Below are positions 50,774-59,659 of a DNA stretch of 64,000 bases, piece after piece. This DNA is from Anaerostipes sp. (GTDB taxonomy: Bacteria > Bacillota > Clostridia > Lachnospirales > Lachnospiraceae), in NCBI RefSeq assembly GCF_018381315.1, contig NZ_JAGZSD010000018.1, positions 1 to 64,000 on the forward strand, in the 5' to 3' direction. Each line of letters begins with the position of its first letter. Position 1 is the stretch's first letter. The notes beneath the pieces are model-generated. The model saw only the letters and a program-made list of their open reading frames with translations, did not search any database and had not been told where the DNA came from. The position numbers and the translations under genes are program-made.

Positions 50774-51141
50774 TTCTCACTTCCTTCCTGCCCGAAGAAA
50801 TAGATAAAATACCCATCACTGCTCTTGGCTTCTCCGACTTTAACCTTCATGCCCCACTGAGCCTCAGCGGTATCAGATTCCGGCTTTTTCACTGAAAACA
50901 CAATGTTCTGTTCCTCTGAAGTCTCCGCAGCTTTTTTCTCATAGAATTCTGAGACAGCCCGGTCCGCCTGCTCCTGTACCACTCTTGCCTTCCTGATCTG
51001 ATTCAAAGACATGACTGTACTTTTATAGAGAAACGCAATTCCCATGAGCAGAATAGAAAACGCCACAAGAACTTCCACCAGCGTCATCCCGCTCCTCTGC
51101 CTTAAAATATGATTAAAGATTTTTCTCCATGTTTTTCTCAT
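50770..51141 (-). CDS. Minor prepilin, PilV/GspI-like
   Basis: This 123-residue prepilin has RSGMTLVEVLVAFSILLMG as cleavage site and helix, with the Glu at +5. The motif VEVLVAFSIL is typical of GspI/PilV minor pilins. The head domain is very small. It is encoded between the PilX-like and PilW-like proteins, with four bases of overlap to the latter. Likely part of the tip-priming complex. Confidence 0.85.
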   Translation of the reverse strand: MRKTWRKIFNHILRQRSGMTLVEVLVAFSILLMGIAFLYKSTVMSLNQIRKARVVQEQADRAVSEFYEKKAAETSEEQNIVFSVKKPESDTAEAQWGMKVKVGEAKSSDGYFIYFFGQEGSEK

Positions 51142-51145
51142 ACGG

Positions 51146-51697
51146 TCACTCCTGCCATTTCACAGCCCAGGTCCACTGTTCCGGATCATCTGTACTTATT
51201 TTTAACGAATATCTGGTCGTAATATGATACTCCTGTTTTCTGGAACTGGAACTCACTTTTGTTACAAGCACAGTCTGATCAGCAGGCGCATCCTTTTCAG
51301 ACTCCCAGTACATGGTAACCTGAATCTCCCCCAGAGTATCCTTTGCGGACTGGATCATATCAATATCCAAAGTGCGGAAGGCTTCCTTTTCACCGTGCCC
51401 TTCTTCCTTTTCGTTGTAGTAGACCCACTTATCATTTTTAATCTGATCATAAAGAAAATACCGGATGTTATCGTCAGATGTCCCCTGTCCTTCCGGGCTT
51501 GTGATCTCCTTTTCCAATATCTTATTAAAAGAAACGGCTGAAATCCTGCACTGGTCTTTTACTGCCGACTGCTGTGCATTGGTCAGGACCTGATAGGACA
51601 CAAGAATCATGATCAGCGCCACAGCCATAAATACACAGAGGATGCACATAACAAAGATCAAAGCACTTCCTTCATTTCTTTTTTTGAGTTTCTCCAT
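51146..51697 (-). CDS. Minor pilin, PilX/GspK-like
   Basis: This 183-residue protein has a short leader and the sequence NEGSALIFVMCILCVFMAVAL. It lacks the Glu at +5, as GspK and PilX often do, and has Ser/Ala-rich start of the mature helix. GspK-type subunits lacking that Glu cap the very tip of pseudopili. The head domain contains a beta hairpin near the C-terminus. It is encoded just after the giant prepilin, so the two may sit together at the tip. AGAGGGTGG lies upstream. Confidence 0.75.
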   Translation of the reverse strand: MEKLKKRNEGSALIFVMCILCVFMAVALIMILVSYQVLTNAQQSAVKDQCRISAVSFNKILEKEITSPEGQGTSDDNIRYFLYDQIKNDKWVYYNEKEEGHGEKEAFRTLDIDMIQSAKDTLGEIQVTMYWESEKDAPADQTVLVTKVSSSSRKQEYHITTRYSLKISTDDPEQWTWAVKWQE

Positions 51698-51711
51698 AAT
51701 TATCCACCCTC

Positions 51712-54700
51712 TTAGTTTCTGCCGTTATAATACCCTGTGATCGTACCGTCAATGCTTTGATAAAAGTTTCTTAAGTTTGTCACCGTAAGCTTCACCGGAT
51801 TTACTGTAAAATTGCTGATGGTAACATTTTTTCCTCCATCAGTTCCGACTGCCCTGAAATACGCTGTTCCCTGTTTTTCTACGGTCAAAGGAACACCAAT
51901 GCCGCGTTCTTCATCCGGATCAGCTGCAGTAAAGTAATAGCATTTTAAGATATCTGCCTCACTAAACGCTTCGGATGCCAGAGGATACTCCAGATAGGAC
52001 ACCCCAAAACACTGCTGAAGCTTTAGATTTTTTGCAGGTCCCTGTTTGACGCCGATTATACCGGACATTTTCGTCTTTTCAACCGGAAATCCATAATTTC
52101 TGGACTGTCTGATCTCCATGGTGCCTGCCGTAAGGTCTGCCCCTCCGGCAATCCCCCCGGCCTTTTCAGCTTCCAGCAGAGCTGCTGCTGAGCATCCAAA
52201 GATCTCTGTTTTCTCACCGGATGCCGACTTTTCTGACAATCCGAGAATACCTCCGGCTGTTTGTTTCGGGCTCTGAACCAAAACTCCCGGCATCACAGAT
52301 GAAGTTCTGATGATTCCTCCCTTTGAGAGCATTCCCATGACTCCTCCTGCTGTATTCTTTTCAGAACTTATGGTGCCTCCCCTTACAATACATCCCTCGA
52401 TGATCATGTCCTCTCCGCTGCCGGAGATGCCTCCTGCATTTCCGTAAACAGAACTGATATTTCCGCTGCTGCCGCTGTCAAGGACCATGGTATTGGATGC
52501 CATTGTTCCGCAGATACCGCCTGCATCTCCAGTCTCCGCTGTAATATCAGCCAGGTTTTGGAATCCTTTCAGATCCTCTTCTCCCTTCTGTACTCCGGCA
52601 ACTCCGCCTACACTGTCTTTTCCATAGACATATCCTTTTATCTCATAGAAGTTTCTAATCTTCCCGTTTTTTTCATTGTATCCGGTAATTCCTCCGACGT
52701 AAGTATCGCCGCACACATATACCGTAGCCGGTGTACTCTGATCATTCTTGATCATTCCGTTATTGTAGCCTGCGATTCCTCCAATCTGCACTCCCTGTGA
52801 CCCATATTCAAGCAGCAGCTTGTGGATCTCTTCTTTGGAAGTCTCCTCTGTCTGCATCTGGGAAGTACAATTCTGGATCATTCCGGTGTTCAGCCCGGTA
52901 ATCCCTCCGCCGAAAAGCTGGGTCGCAGTGACCAGTCCCCTATTCGTCCAGTTCTTAAGGACTGCCTTGGATGTGTATTCTTCCTTTTTTACTATGAAAT
53001 TGTTGAGGTCAATGTCTTTATTCAATATATCTGACACACTTCCCTGAACGCTTCCGTTGACACCTGTGATACCGCCTACATACTGGCTTCCGATAACATT
53101 CGCATAGTTTGAAGATCCATCTCCGTCCATGACAAGCTTTGAATCTATCACTCCGGAATCACCTATCTTCATATGGAATCCGGAAATTCCTCCTACGTAT
53201 CTCCTTCCGGTTACAAAGGTCTTTTCCTTTTCTTTTCCGGTGGTACATTTTGTAATCGTCCCATCATCATTGATGCCTGCAATACCTCCGACGAAATCAC
53301 CTTTCAGCTGATCATTTTTTGCGGTTTCCTTCAGCTCTGTTTCTTCCTTTTCAGTAAGAACAGGTGCACTCAGACACTTTTCAATGGACGTCAGCCTGCT
53401 GTATCCGACAATACCTCCGATACACTGCCTGCTTCCCGTCACATATCCATAATTTTCGCACTCAGTAAGCGCAAGGTTCCGAACTGCTTCTGGTTTTTGC
53501 GGATCTTCAATGTAAGTTCCGTTCAGATAGCCCACAATGCCTCCCACAAACTTTTCCCCGGTTACTCTGGCACTGTTTTTAAGGGATTCATATGTCCGCA
53601 TGCTTCCGACCAAGATCAGTTTTTCTTCCCCTGTATCCAAAGGCTTTCCGGTAATATCACTGCCGGCAATGCCTCCGACAAATTCTTTTCCGGAAACAGT
53701 GCTTTTCTTATCCACAGAAATATTTTTTAGTGTTCCGTAATTAATACCGCAGATGGTTCCTACGTAATCTGTTCCTTCGGATGAAATCTGTTCCAGCACC
53801 ATGCCTCTTACGGTCCCTTCATTTACCTCAAACAGCCCGGCCGGTGTTTTTTGATCCTTTTTGCCGAAGCTGAATGACCGGACAGTGTAGGACTTGTCAT
53901 TTTCACCCATTCCCTGAAGCGTATGGGTTTTATTAAGCTTTTCAATGGAAGGAAACGAAACATCGTCTCCGGACTCCGGCACCTGTTTCGTCTTGTCAAA
54001 GAGAAATCCGCCTGCTGCCAGGCCCTTGTCACCGCTCCATATTATATCATCAGACTGCCGGTATAAAATCGTATCATCCGGCGCATCTTTCTCTTCAAAC
54101 CTGAGATTATATAAATGTCTGGCATTGTTCAGATCAAAAATCTTTGTGCCGTCTTTTTTTGTCTCTTCTTTTGCAAAATAAGAGTGCTCTGTATTAGTCT
54201 GTTCCCATTGGCTCGGCCGGTATCCGGTTCCTGATGCCTGCATTCTGGCATACACAGGAACACCTGAAAAACCAAGCCTGCGTATACTGTAGGTACCGTC
54301 ATAGTCAGGTACCTTTTCTGACACTTGGGATGCGGCTTCCAGGTCTACTGCATCCAGGACCAAAATCATTTTCCCTTCTTTGGACACATATCCCATGAAT
54401 TTCATATCATTTTTCGTTTCTGTCACTTTTTCATCTTTGTCATAAAATGTAACATCACAGCTCAAGGTCAGCTCTTTTTCTTTGCCCTCCTCATGTAAAA
54501 TCGTGTCCGGCTTATCCAGGTCATTGATCTTAAAAGAACACATAAGCTGATTACTTGATGCATCATAAAGCTTCATATCATATGCCAGACTCAATGCAGA
54601 TGCCTGATATGCATCTTCAAGATCCCACTGGACAGAAAGTGTCTCTTTATTAACCAGCTTCAGATCTTTGAACACAGAACCCTCCATTGGCTCCGGAGTT

Positions 54701-55317
54701 GAAGATATAGAATCTACCCCATAATATCCGATCACAGCTTTTGAACGGTCCGCTTTAGCTCTTCCGCTGATATCTGCACTTCCTTCTCCGCCTTTAGGCT
54801 GGGTATTCCCATAGTAAAAGCTTTTTGCTTTATCAGAGTAGCAGACTCCCAGCGCAGTCCCCTCAGCAGGGTCAAACTCAACACAAAATGAGGCATTCAG
54901 CACATCGGCGTCGTAAATATACGGAGCAATCATATCATAGACGGTCTTTTTTGCCCCTTTATATTCTGATCTTTTTTCGTCTTTCTGGAAGAAGAAATAA
55001 TACATGCCCTTGGCATCATCCGGAACCGGTGCCCCATCGTCAATCATCTTCCCGTTCAGACGGTTTTCTTTATATTCTGATCCTGTCAGTTCTTTTGACA
55101 GTTCATCCAGGCTTCCTCCGGCTTTTGCGTGGGCCATGGAAGACTGCAGCGCTGTAAAAATAGTCTGTGCATATTCATTATTCTTTTTGAATGCAGAGTG
55201 CTTCTGATAGGCGGCGATGCCTCCTCCGGCAATGGCCAGAAGAATAGCAAAAATGACCAGCACGGCCATCAGCTCTATCAATGTGTATCCTCTGTTGTCT
55301 TTCAGCCTGTTTTTCAT
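51712..55317 (-). CDS. Giant prepilin with GLUG-like repeats, probable pilus tip adhesin
   Basis: This protein of about 1200 residues starts as a canonical prepilin: MKNRLKDNRGYTLIELMAVL, with the Glu at +5 and a normal helix. A pilin-like head reaches about residue 340. From about residue 500 to the end run about fifteen Gly-rich units of the type (Y/F)VGG(I/V)(A/V/T)G, such as FVGGIVGYLNGT, YVGGITGVNG and QIGGIAGYNNG. These match GLUG-like repeats of surface adhesins and build a beta-solenoid. It is the first gene of the operon and has its own promoter. The start at 55317 has GGGAGAG upstream. An earlier ATG at 55347 has no site. A tip adhesin is the natural reading but is inferred. Confidence 0.85.
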   Translation of the reverse strand: MKNRLKDNRGYTLIELMAVLVIFAILLAIAGGGIAAYQKHSAFKKNNEYAQTIFTALQSSMAHAKAGGSLDELSKELTGSEYKENRLNGKMIDDGAPVPDDAKGMYYFFFQKDEKRSEYKGAKKTVYDMIAPYIYDADVLNASFCVEFDPAEGTALGVCYSDKAKSFYYGNTQPKGGEGSADISGRAKADRSKAVIGYYGVDSISSTPEPMEGSVFKDLKLVNKETLSVQWDLEDAYQASALSLAYDMKLYDASSNQLMCSFKINDLDKPDTILHEEGKEKELTLSCDVTFYDKDEKVTETKNDMKFMGYVSKEGKMILVLDAVDLEAASQVSEKVPDYDGTYSIRRLGFSGVPVYARMQASGTGYRPSQWEQTNTEHSYFAKEETKKDGTKIFDLNNARHLYNLRFEEKDAPDDTILYRQSDDIIWSGDKGLAAGGFLFDKTKQVPESGDDVSFPSIEKLNKTHTLQGMGENDKSYTVRSFSFGKKDQKTPAGLFEVNEGTVRGMVLEQISSEGTDYVGTICGINYGTLKNISVDKKSTVSGKEFVGGIAGSDITGKPLDTGEEKLILVGSMRTYESLKNSARVTGEKFVGGIVGYLNGTYIEDPQKPEAVRNLALTECENYGYVTGSRQCIGGIVGYSRLTSIEKCLSAPVLTEKEETELKETAKNDQLKGDFVGGIAGINDDGTITKCTTGKEKEKTFVTGRRYVGGISGFHMKIGDSGVIDSKLVMDGDGSSNYANVIGSQYVGGITGVNGSVQGSVSDILNKDIDLNNFIVKKEEYTSKAVLKNWTNRGLVTATQLFGGGITGLNTGMIQNCTSQMQTEETSKEEIHKLLLEYGSQGVQIGGIAGYNNGMIKNDQSTPATVYVCGDTYVGGITGYNEKNGKIRNFYEIKGYVYGKDSVGGVAGVQKGEEDLKGFQNLADITAETGDAGGICGTMASNTMVLDSGSSGNISSVYGNAGGISGSGEDMIIEGCIVRGGTISSEKNTAGGVMGMLSKGGIIRTSSVMPGVLVQSPKQTAGGILGLSEKSASGEKTEIFGCSAAALLEAEKAGGIAGGADLTAGTMEIRQSRNYGFPVEKTKMSGIIGVKQGPAKNLKLQQCFGVSYLEYPLASEAFSEADILKCYYFTAADPDEERGIGVPLTVEKQGTAYFRAVGTDGGKNVTISNFTVNPVKLTVTNLRNFYQSIDGTITGYYNGRN

Positions 55318-55359
55318 AAAAGCTCTCCCTGCTTTCTTTAATCTCAATCTGTTCTCTTA

Positions 55360-55388
55360 ATGATACAATATAAATCTATGAAATTCAA
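55360..55388 (-). promoter_or_regulatory. Promoter of the type IV pilus operon
   Basis: TTGAAT, 17 bases, then TATCAT on the minus strand, about 42 bases upstream of the giant prepilin start. The leader is too short for a c-di-GMP riboswitch. Confidence 0.6.
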
Positions 55389-55407
55389 CGGTTCCCGGAA
55401 AGAAGGA

Positions 55408-55436
55408 TTGGACATATCCGGCTGTTTTATTATATA
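55408..55436 (+). promoter_or_regulatory. Promoter of the thioesterase gene
   Basis: TTGGAC, 17 bases, then TATATA on the plus strand, 35 bases upstream of the ATG. It is divergent from the pilus operon promoter, with about 20 bases between the two -35 boxes. Confidence 0.55.
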
Positions 55437-55471
55437 CTGATAAAATCGTCAGAGAAAGAAGGGATGTTTTT

Positions 55472-55885
55472 ATGTATACAACAAAAATCACAGTGAGATA
55501 CGCAGAGACTGATCAGATGGGAATTGCCCACCACAGTAACTATCCGGTCTGGTTTGAGGTTGCCAGGACTGATTTTATAAAGGCCTGCGGCATCAGCTAT
55601 ACAGATGTGGAGAAAGCCGGTATTATAATGCCTCTCACCGGTCTGAGTGTCAAATACAGACAGGCTGCTTTTTACGAAGATGAGCTTTTCGTCAATATCA
55701 AACTTACAAGGCTGACACCGGTTCGCCTGGAATTCTCCTATGAAGTGGTCAGGGAAAATCCCCATACCGTGATTGCGGACGGCACAACGTCTCACGGAAT
55801 GGTAAACAAAAATCTGGTGCCGTTCAATGTAAAAAAAGAACACCCGGAAATCTACCGGATGTTTGAGAAAAATTTAGATCAATAA
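55472..55885 (+). CDS. Acyl-CoA thioesterase, YbgC/4HBT hotdog family
   Basis: This is a 137-residue single-hotdog protein with the 4HBT/YbgC signature YAETDQMGIAHHSNYPVWFEVAR near residue 10, including the Asp and the His-Asn-Tyr pattern. It cleaves short-chain or aromatic acyl-CoA thioesters. The exact substrate is not known. AAGGGATG lies upstream of the ATG. A small membrane protein gene follows after 15 bases on the same strand. Confidence 0.9.
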   Translation: MYTTKITVRYAETDQMGIAHHSNYPVWFEVARTDFIKACGISYTDVEKAGIIMPLTGLSVKYRQAAFYEDELFVNIKLTRLTPVRLEFSYEVVRENPHTVIADGTTSHGMVNKNLVPFNVKKEHPEIYRMFEKNLDQ

Positions 55886-55900
55886 AGGGAGATTATAAAG

Positions 55901-56263
55901 TTGAAACTTGTTTGGCTGGCTCTTGTCATAGGATTAAAATCTGTCTTAACGAAATTCACCGCATTCATATTTGTCTTTGCACTGTTTTTATTAAAAGATA
56001 AATCCATATGCTTAAGCCCCGGCAAATGGAGTGAATTCTTATCAGGCCTGTCCAAAAGGCAGATAAAGATATACGCTGTTTTTATCTATACAGCCGCAGC
56101 TTTCATTTCATCAACAGGAGCCTGCTTTGCTCTGTCAGCCCTTAAGTTTCAGAATGCATTGGCCATTGCAGTTTTGTTGTTTCTGTCAGGATTTGCCGTC
56201 CGCGGCTTTCAATTCTATAAATTATGGAAACATTATATTATAAAACGCCGGCCAATGAACTGA
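55901..56263 (+). CDS. Small membrane protein of unknown function
   Basis: This 120-residue protein starts at a TTG with GGGAG nine bases upstream. It has three to four hydrophobic helices, at about residues 3-31, 56-78 and 84-103, and a basic C-terminus. No family is recognised. It forms a two-gene operon with the thioesterase and converges on the histidine kinase gene with 12 bases between stops and no visible terminator. Confidence 0.6.
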   Translation: MKLVWLALVIGLKSVLTKFTAFIFVFALFLLKDKSICLSPGKWSEFLSGLSKRQIKIYAVFIYTAAAFISSTGACFALSALKFQNALAIAVLLFLSGFAVRGFQFYKLWKHYIIKRRPMN

Positions 56264-56275
56264 TCAAAATATGAA

Positions 56276-57157
56276 TCATTCCGGACAGTAAAGCGGAAGT
56301 TCCACGCGGATTACAAGCCATCCGTCAGTCCAGCTGGCTTTGGCTGTCCCTCCCATTTGTTCGGATAATAATTTCACAATAGAAAGCCCAAGTCCTCCTG
56401 ACTGGCCTCTTGCACGGTCTTCTCTGTAAAATCGTTCAAACAGCCGGTCAGTGTCTGCTTTCTCCCCAGATTTATTGCCAAAAGAGAATATACCTTTTTC
56501 TGTTTTTTCTACTTTCACTGTCACATCAGATTCTGCATAGGCAAGGCAGTTTCTGATTAAATTCTGTATCATACGAATAAGCATTTTCCTGTCCGCTCTC
56601 ACATAGACAATTTCCTGTTCTTCCATCCTTATACGCAGTTCTTTTTCTTCCAGTACCGGAATCATTTCCGCAATACACTCAGCTATCAGTGCCCCAAGAT
56701 TTATCCGGTCCCAGTCCGGCTCGGATGCTTTACTGGCCAAAAGGGAGTATTCAAAAAACTGTTCAATAAGATTACCCAGCTCATCTGCATGCTTCTGCGC
56801 AATTCTCAGCCTGTCCTTTTGATCTTCCTGTGTCAGCGTTTTCATGAGCAGCTGCTGATATCCTTTGATTGCCGTCAGCGGGGTGCGCAGATCATGGGAC
56901 AGATTTGCTATCATATCCTTCTGCTCTTGTTCCTTCCGAATACTCTGCTCCTTCAGCTTTTCCTCACTTTTCAGACATTGATTGATATTTGCCGCAAGGC
57001 ATGTAAGCCCGGAATCCATCAATTCCAGGCTTATGGGCTGTCTTGTATTTTCTTTTCTGCGTTTGTCCAGCTGACGGTTCATTTTATTGATCTGCTTTCT
57101 AAGCAATATCAGATAACCGGTCAAAATGACAATTCCCGCTGACAATATTAGAATCAT
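56276..57157 (-). CDS. Sensor histidine kinase with a single N-terminal helix
   Basis: This 293-residue kinase has one hydrophobic helix at residues 1-19, with almost no external part. The H box is NLSHDLRTPLTAIKGYQQ near residue 87, the N box NLIRNCLAYAES near residue 200, and the G box GGLGLSIVKLL. The N box has Cys where most have Ala. With no sensory domain, it probably takes its signal from the ABC transporter encoded just upstream, as in BceS-type systems, which is inference. Its partner response regulator is encoded at 59.0 kb, with the ABC genes between the two. Confidence 0.88.
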   Translation of the reverse strand: MILILSAGIVILTGYLILLRKQINKMNRQLDKRRKENTRQPISLELMDSGLTCLAANINQCLKSEEKLKEQSIRKEQEQKDMIANLSHDLRTPLTAIKGYQQLLMKTLTQEDQKDRLRIAQKHADELGNLIEQFFEYSLLASKASEPDWDRINLGALIAECIAEMIPVLEEKELRIRMEEQEIVYVRADRKMLIRMIQNLIRNCLAYAESDVTVKVEKTEKGIFSFGNKSGEKADTDRLFERFYREDRARGQSGGLGLSIVKLLSEQMGGTAKASWTDGWLVIRVELPLYCPE

Positions 57158-57170
57158 TTGGGTACCCCTT

Positions 57171-57962
57171 TTACTTAATTTCAGCTCTCCGGAAGATCAA
57201 AACAGAAATCAATATCATCAAAGCGGCAAATACGGCCCCTGCACTGATACTCTTTAAAAGTATTTCCGGTTCTGCATCCATGGAAAGCCGAAATAAATAT
57301 TTACTGTGAAACGGTGTCAGGGATATCAGTTTCTGAAATGCCTGATTTCCTCCGGCCTGAAGCATTCCGCAGATTAAAGATACAAGGTATCCTATGCCTA
57401 TGACCGGCACGGGCCTGCGGAAGATAAAGGACAGCGGAAGGCAAATACTCAGCTGTCCGGCATAGACCACACATACGGCTGCCGTAATTCCAATCATCTT
57501 TAATGCACTTTGCAGTGTGACTGCATCCCCTGACTCCTGGCATATCAATGTGAGGAAAACAGACGGAATATACAGCTGATACTGGCTGTCTATGAAAATT
57601 GCTGCTGCTGCCACTAAAAAATATGGAAGAATCAGTATGAGAAGAACTATAAAATAAGAAACCGCTTTCCCTAAAATAATTTCATTTCTTCCTTTCCCTC
57701 CGGAAACTGCATCGTGAATTGTTTTATTCTCAAAATCTCCGCAGAGGAACAGTCCGGCTGCCACAGTACCCAGCAGCGCTACCATTTGAGCGTCTGCAAG
57801 AAAAGAGGCATTTGCTGCAGCGCCTGCTCCAAGGGTGCCGTTCTGAAACCAGTGTGCACACAGCACCATGAGAACGGCTCCTGCCCCTGAAATTAAAAAC
57901 ATCACTTTCAGCGCAGCAGATTTTTTCAGTTTCAGAAGATCGGACCTTACAATATTAATCAT
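57171..57962 (-). CDS. ABC transporter permease, BcrB/ABC-2 type
   Basis: This 263-residue membrane protein has six hydrophobic segments and starts MINIVRSDLLKLKKSAALKV, as ABC-2 permeases of bacitracin or lantibiotic self-protection systems do. It overlaps the ATPase gene by eight bases. With that ATPase it should form an efflux or target-protection pump for antimicrobial peptides, by family similarity. No bacteriocin structural gene is nearby, so it may protect against peptides made by others. Confidence 0.78.
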   Translation of the reverse strand: MINIVRSDLLKLKKSAALKVMFLISGAGAVLMVLCAHWFQNGTLGAGAAANASFLADAQMVALLGTVAAGLFLCGDFENKTIHDAVSGGKGRNEIILGKAVSYFIVLLILILPYFLVAAAAIFIDSQYQLYIPSVFLTLICQESGDAVTLQSALKMIGITAAVCVVYAGQLSICLPLSFIFRRPVPVIGIGYLVSLICGMLQAGGNQAFQKLISLTPFHSKYLFRLSMDAEPEILLKSISAGAVFAALMILISVLIFRRAEIK

Positions 57963-58875
57963 TCTGACCGCCCCCTATCACAGATATAAAATAATTTTCC
58001 AGACTGTCCCCTTCCAGAGAAAATCCCGTCACTGCCAATCCATTTTTATACAGAGTTTCTGCCACCTGCTCCTGCTGGTCCAGATGATCATACAGCTTGA
58101 CAGATCCGTCCGGCATAACCTTGTAGTTTGATGTTCCAAGGTTTTCTTCCAGGACAGCAGCCAATTTTGCCGTTTCAGGGCACAGGATTCTGATATGCCG
58201 CCTGCAGATTTCATCCAGCTGCTCCTGACTGAGTGTTTTTAAAACCCTCCCTTTATGAATGATAATATAATCTGTGGCAATCTGATAAAGCTCCGGCAGA
58301 TTATGGCTGGAAATCAGAACTGTAGTGTGGTGTTCCCTGCAAAGCTCCGTCAAAAGCCTGCGAATTTCCACGACTCCCAGAGGGTCTAATCCATTAACCG
58401 GCTCATCCAATATAAGGAATTCCGGGTTTCCGATCAATGCTCCTGCAATTCCAAGCCGCTGCTTCATACCTAAAGAGAAATTCTTTGCTTTTTTCTTTCC
58501 GGCATTTGTAAGTCCCACCATCTCAATCAGCTCATCCTCTGCTTCTTTATTCGGAATTCCTTTTAAGACACGGCGGACTCTCAGATTTTCCTTGGCGCTC
58601 ATATTTCCAATAATAGCAGGATACTCTATCATGCATCCGATCCGTTTCCGTTCCTCCTGTAAATTTTTTTCACCCTGGTGTCCAAATAGTGAAATACTGC
58701 CCTGTGTCGGAAAACCAAGCCCTGCCGCCAGCCTCATTAATGTTGTTTTGCCTGCTCCATTCTGCCCGATCAGTCCATAAATCTTTCCGGCTTCCAGCCG
58801 TAATGAAACCTGGTCAAGGGCACGGAATCCGCTGTAGCTTTTCGTAAGATTTTCTGTCTCTAATACATAATCCAT
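57955..58875 (-). CDS. ABC transporter ATP-binding protein, BcrA-like
   Basis: This 306-residue protein has Walker A in GLIGQNGAGKTTLMR near residue 37, signature FSLGMKQRLGIAGALIG near residue 132, Walker B in FLILDEPVNGLDP and the His loop SSHNLPEL. A C-terminal extension of about 80 residues follows, as in BcrA/CcmA-type exporters. The start chosen is the ATG at 58875; a GTG three codons earlier has a poorer site. The gene lies 103 bases after the response regulator, so a separate promoter for the transporter and kinase genes is possible. Confidence 0.9.
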   Translation of the reverse strand: MDYVLETENLTKSYSGFRALDQVSLRLEAGKIYGLIGQNGAGKTTLMRLAAGLGFPTQGSISLFGHQGEKNLQEERKRIGCMIEYPAIIGNMSAKENLRVRRVLKGIPNKEAEDELIEMVGLTNAGKKKAKNFSLGMKQRLGIAGALIGNPEFLILDEPVNGLDPLGVVEIRRLLTELCREHHTTVLISSHNLPELYQIATDYIIIHKGRVLKTLSQEQLDEICRRHIRILCPETAKLAAVLEENLGTSNYKVMPDGSVKLYDHLDQQEQVAETLYKNGLAVTGFSLEGDSLENYFISVIGGGQND

Positions 58876-58978
58876 GCTTCCCACCTGTCCTTTCCTTTTC
58901 TGATTATAGTCACAGTATAGCGGTCAATGGTCAAGAAAAGGTTAAGCTGTCCGAACCAAACGTAAAGAAATCGTCAAA

Positions 58979-59659
58979 TCAGTCTTTGTGAAGCCGGTAG
59001 CCGATCCCCCAGACAGTCTCAATATACTGTTCCTCGGGATTTTCCTTCTTTAATTTGCTTCTCAGATTGCTTATATGGGTTTTTACTGCATTATCGTCCC
59101 CCAAGTATTCATCTTCCCAGACAGTTTCATAAAGATTTGCCTTTGTATAAACCTTCTTTGGGTGTTCCATCAGAAGTTCCAAAATTGCATACTCTTTTGC
59201 TGTAAATTCCAAATCCTTGTCTCCCAAAAAAACACTTTTGGCATCTTTTGAAAGCACCAGATCTTTATACCTAAGAATCTGTTCTCTGTCCTTCCGGGAG
59301 GCAGACCTTCTTAAATTTGACAGGACTCTGGCTTCCACTTCTCCCAAATCAAATGGCTTTGTAATATAATCATCGGCCCCAAGCTTTAATAAATCAATCT
59401 TCGTGCCGACCATATCTTTTGCTGAAATAACAATCACCGGAACATCCGAAAATTCTCTAAGCTCTCTTAACACCTGGTCGCCGCTTTTATAGGGAAGCAT
59501 CAAATCCAGCAGCACCAGGTCGTAACTGCGTTCTTTCAGCTTTTTAAGCCCTTCTGTGCCTGTGGCTGCCGTCTCTGTTTTATAACCGCTCTCTAAGAGA
59601 CATTCTGAAAGCATCCGGCGAACATCGTCGTTATCTTCTATGATAAATATTGATTTCAT
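58979..59659 (-). CDS. Response regulator, OmpR family
   Basis: This 226-residue regulator has a receiver domain (MKSIFIIEDND at the start, phosphoacceptor in DLVLLDLMLP, conserved Lys in DDYITKPFDLGE) and a C-terminal winged helix (KVYTKANLYETVWEDEYLGDDN...VWGIGYRLHKD). It should control the ABC transporter genes in response to the kinase at 56.3 kb. Its ATG overlaps the TGA of the rlmH frame (ATGA), which couples their translation. A long open frame upstream, to 59836, is the shadow of rlmH. Confidence 0.93.
   Translation of the reverse strand: MKSIFIIEDNDDVRRMLSECLLESGYKTETAATGTEGLKKLKERSYDLVLLDLMLPYKSGDQVLRELREFSDVPVIVISAKDMVGTKIDLLKLGADDYITKPFDLGEVEARVLSNLRRSASRKDREQILRYKDLVLSKDAKSVFLGDKDLEFTAKEYAILELLMEHPKKVYTKANLYETVWEDEYLGDDNAVKTHISNLRSKLKKENPEEQYIETVWGIGYRLHKD

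Noticed and set aside
52558..54181. Several plus-strand open frames of 60-185 codons opposite the giant prepilin gene
   Set aside because: No ribosome sites, no recognisable proteins and strong compositional bias. They mirror the Gly-rich repeats on the other strand.
55318..55471. A possible c-di-GMP riboswitch before the pilus operon
   Set aside because: The leader is about 35-40 bases, too short for the GEMM fold, and lacks its conserved bases.
58876..58978. A separate promoter between the response regulator and ABC ATPase genes
   Set aside because: The gap of about 100 bases could hold one, but I found no well-spaced -35/-10 pair and left it unannotated.
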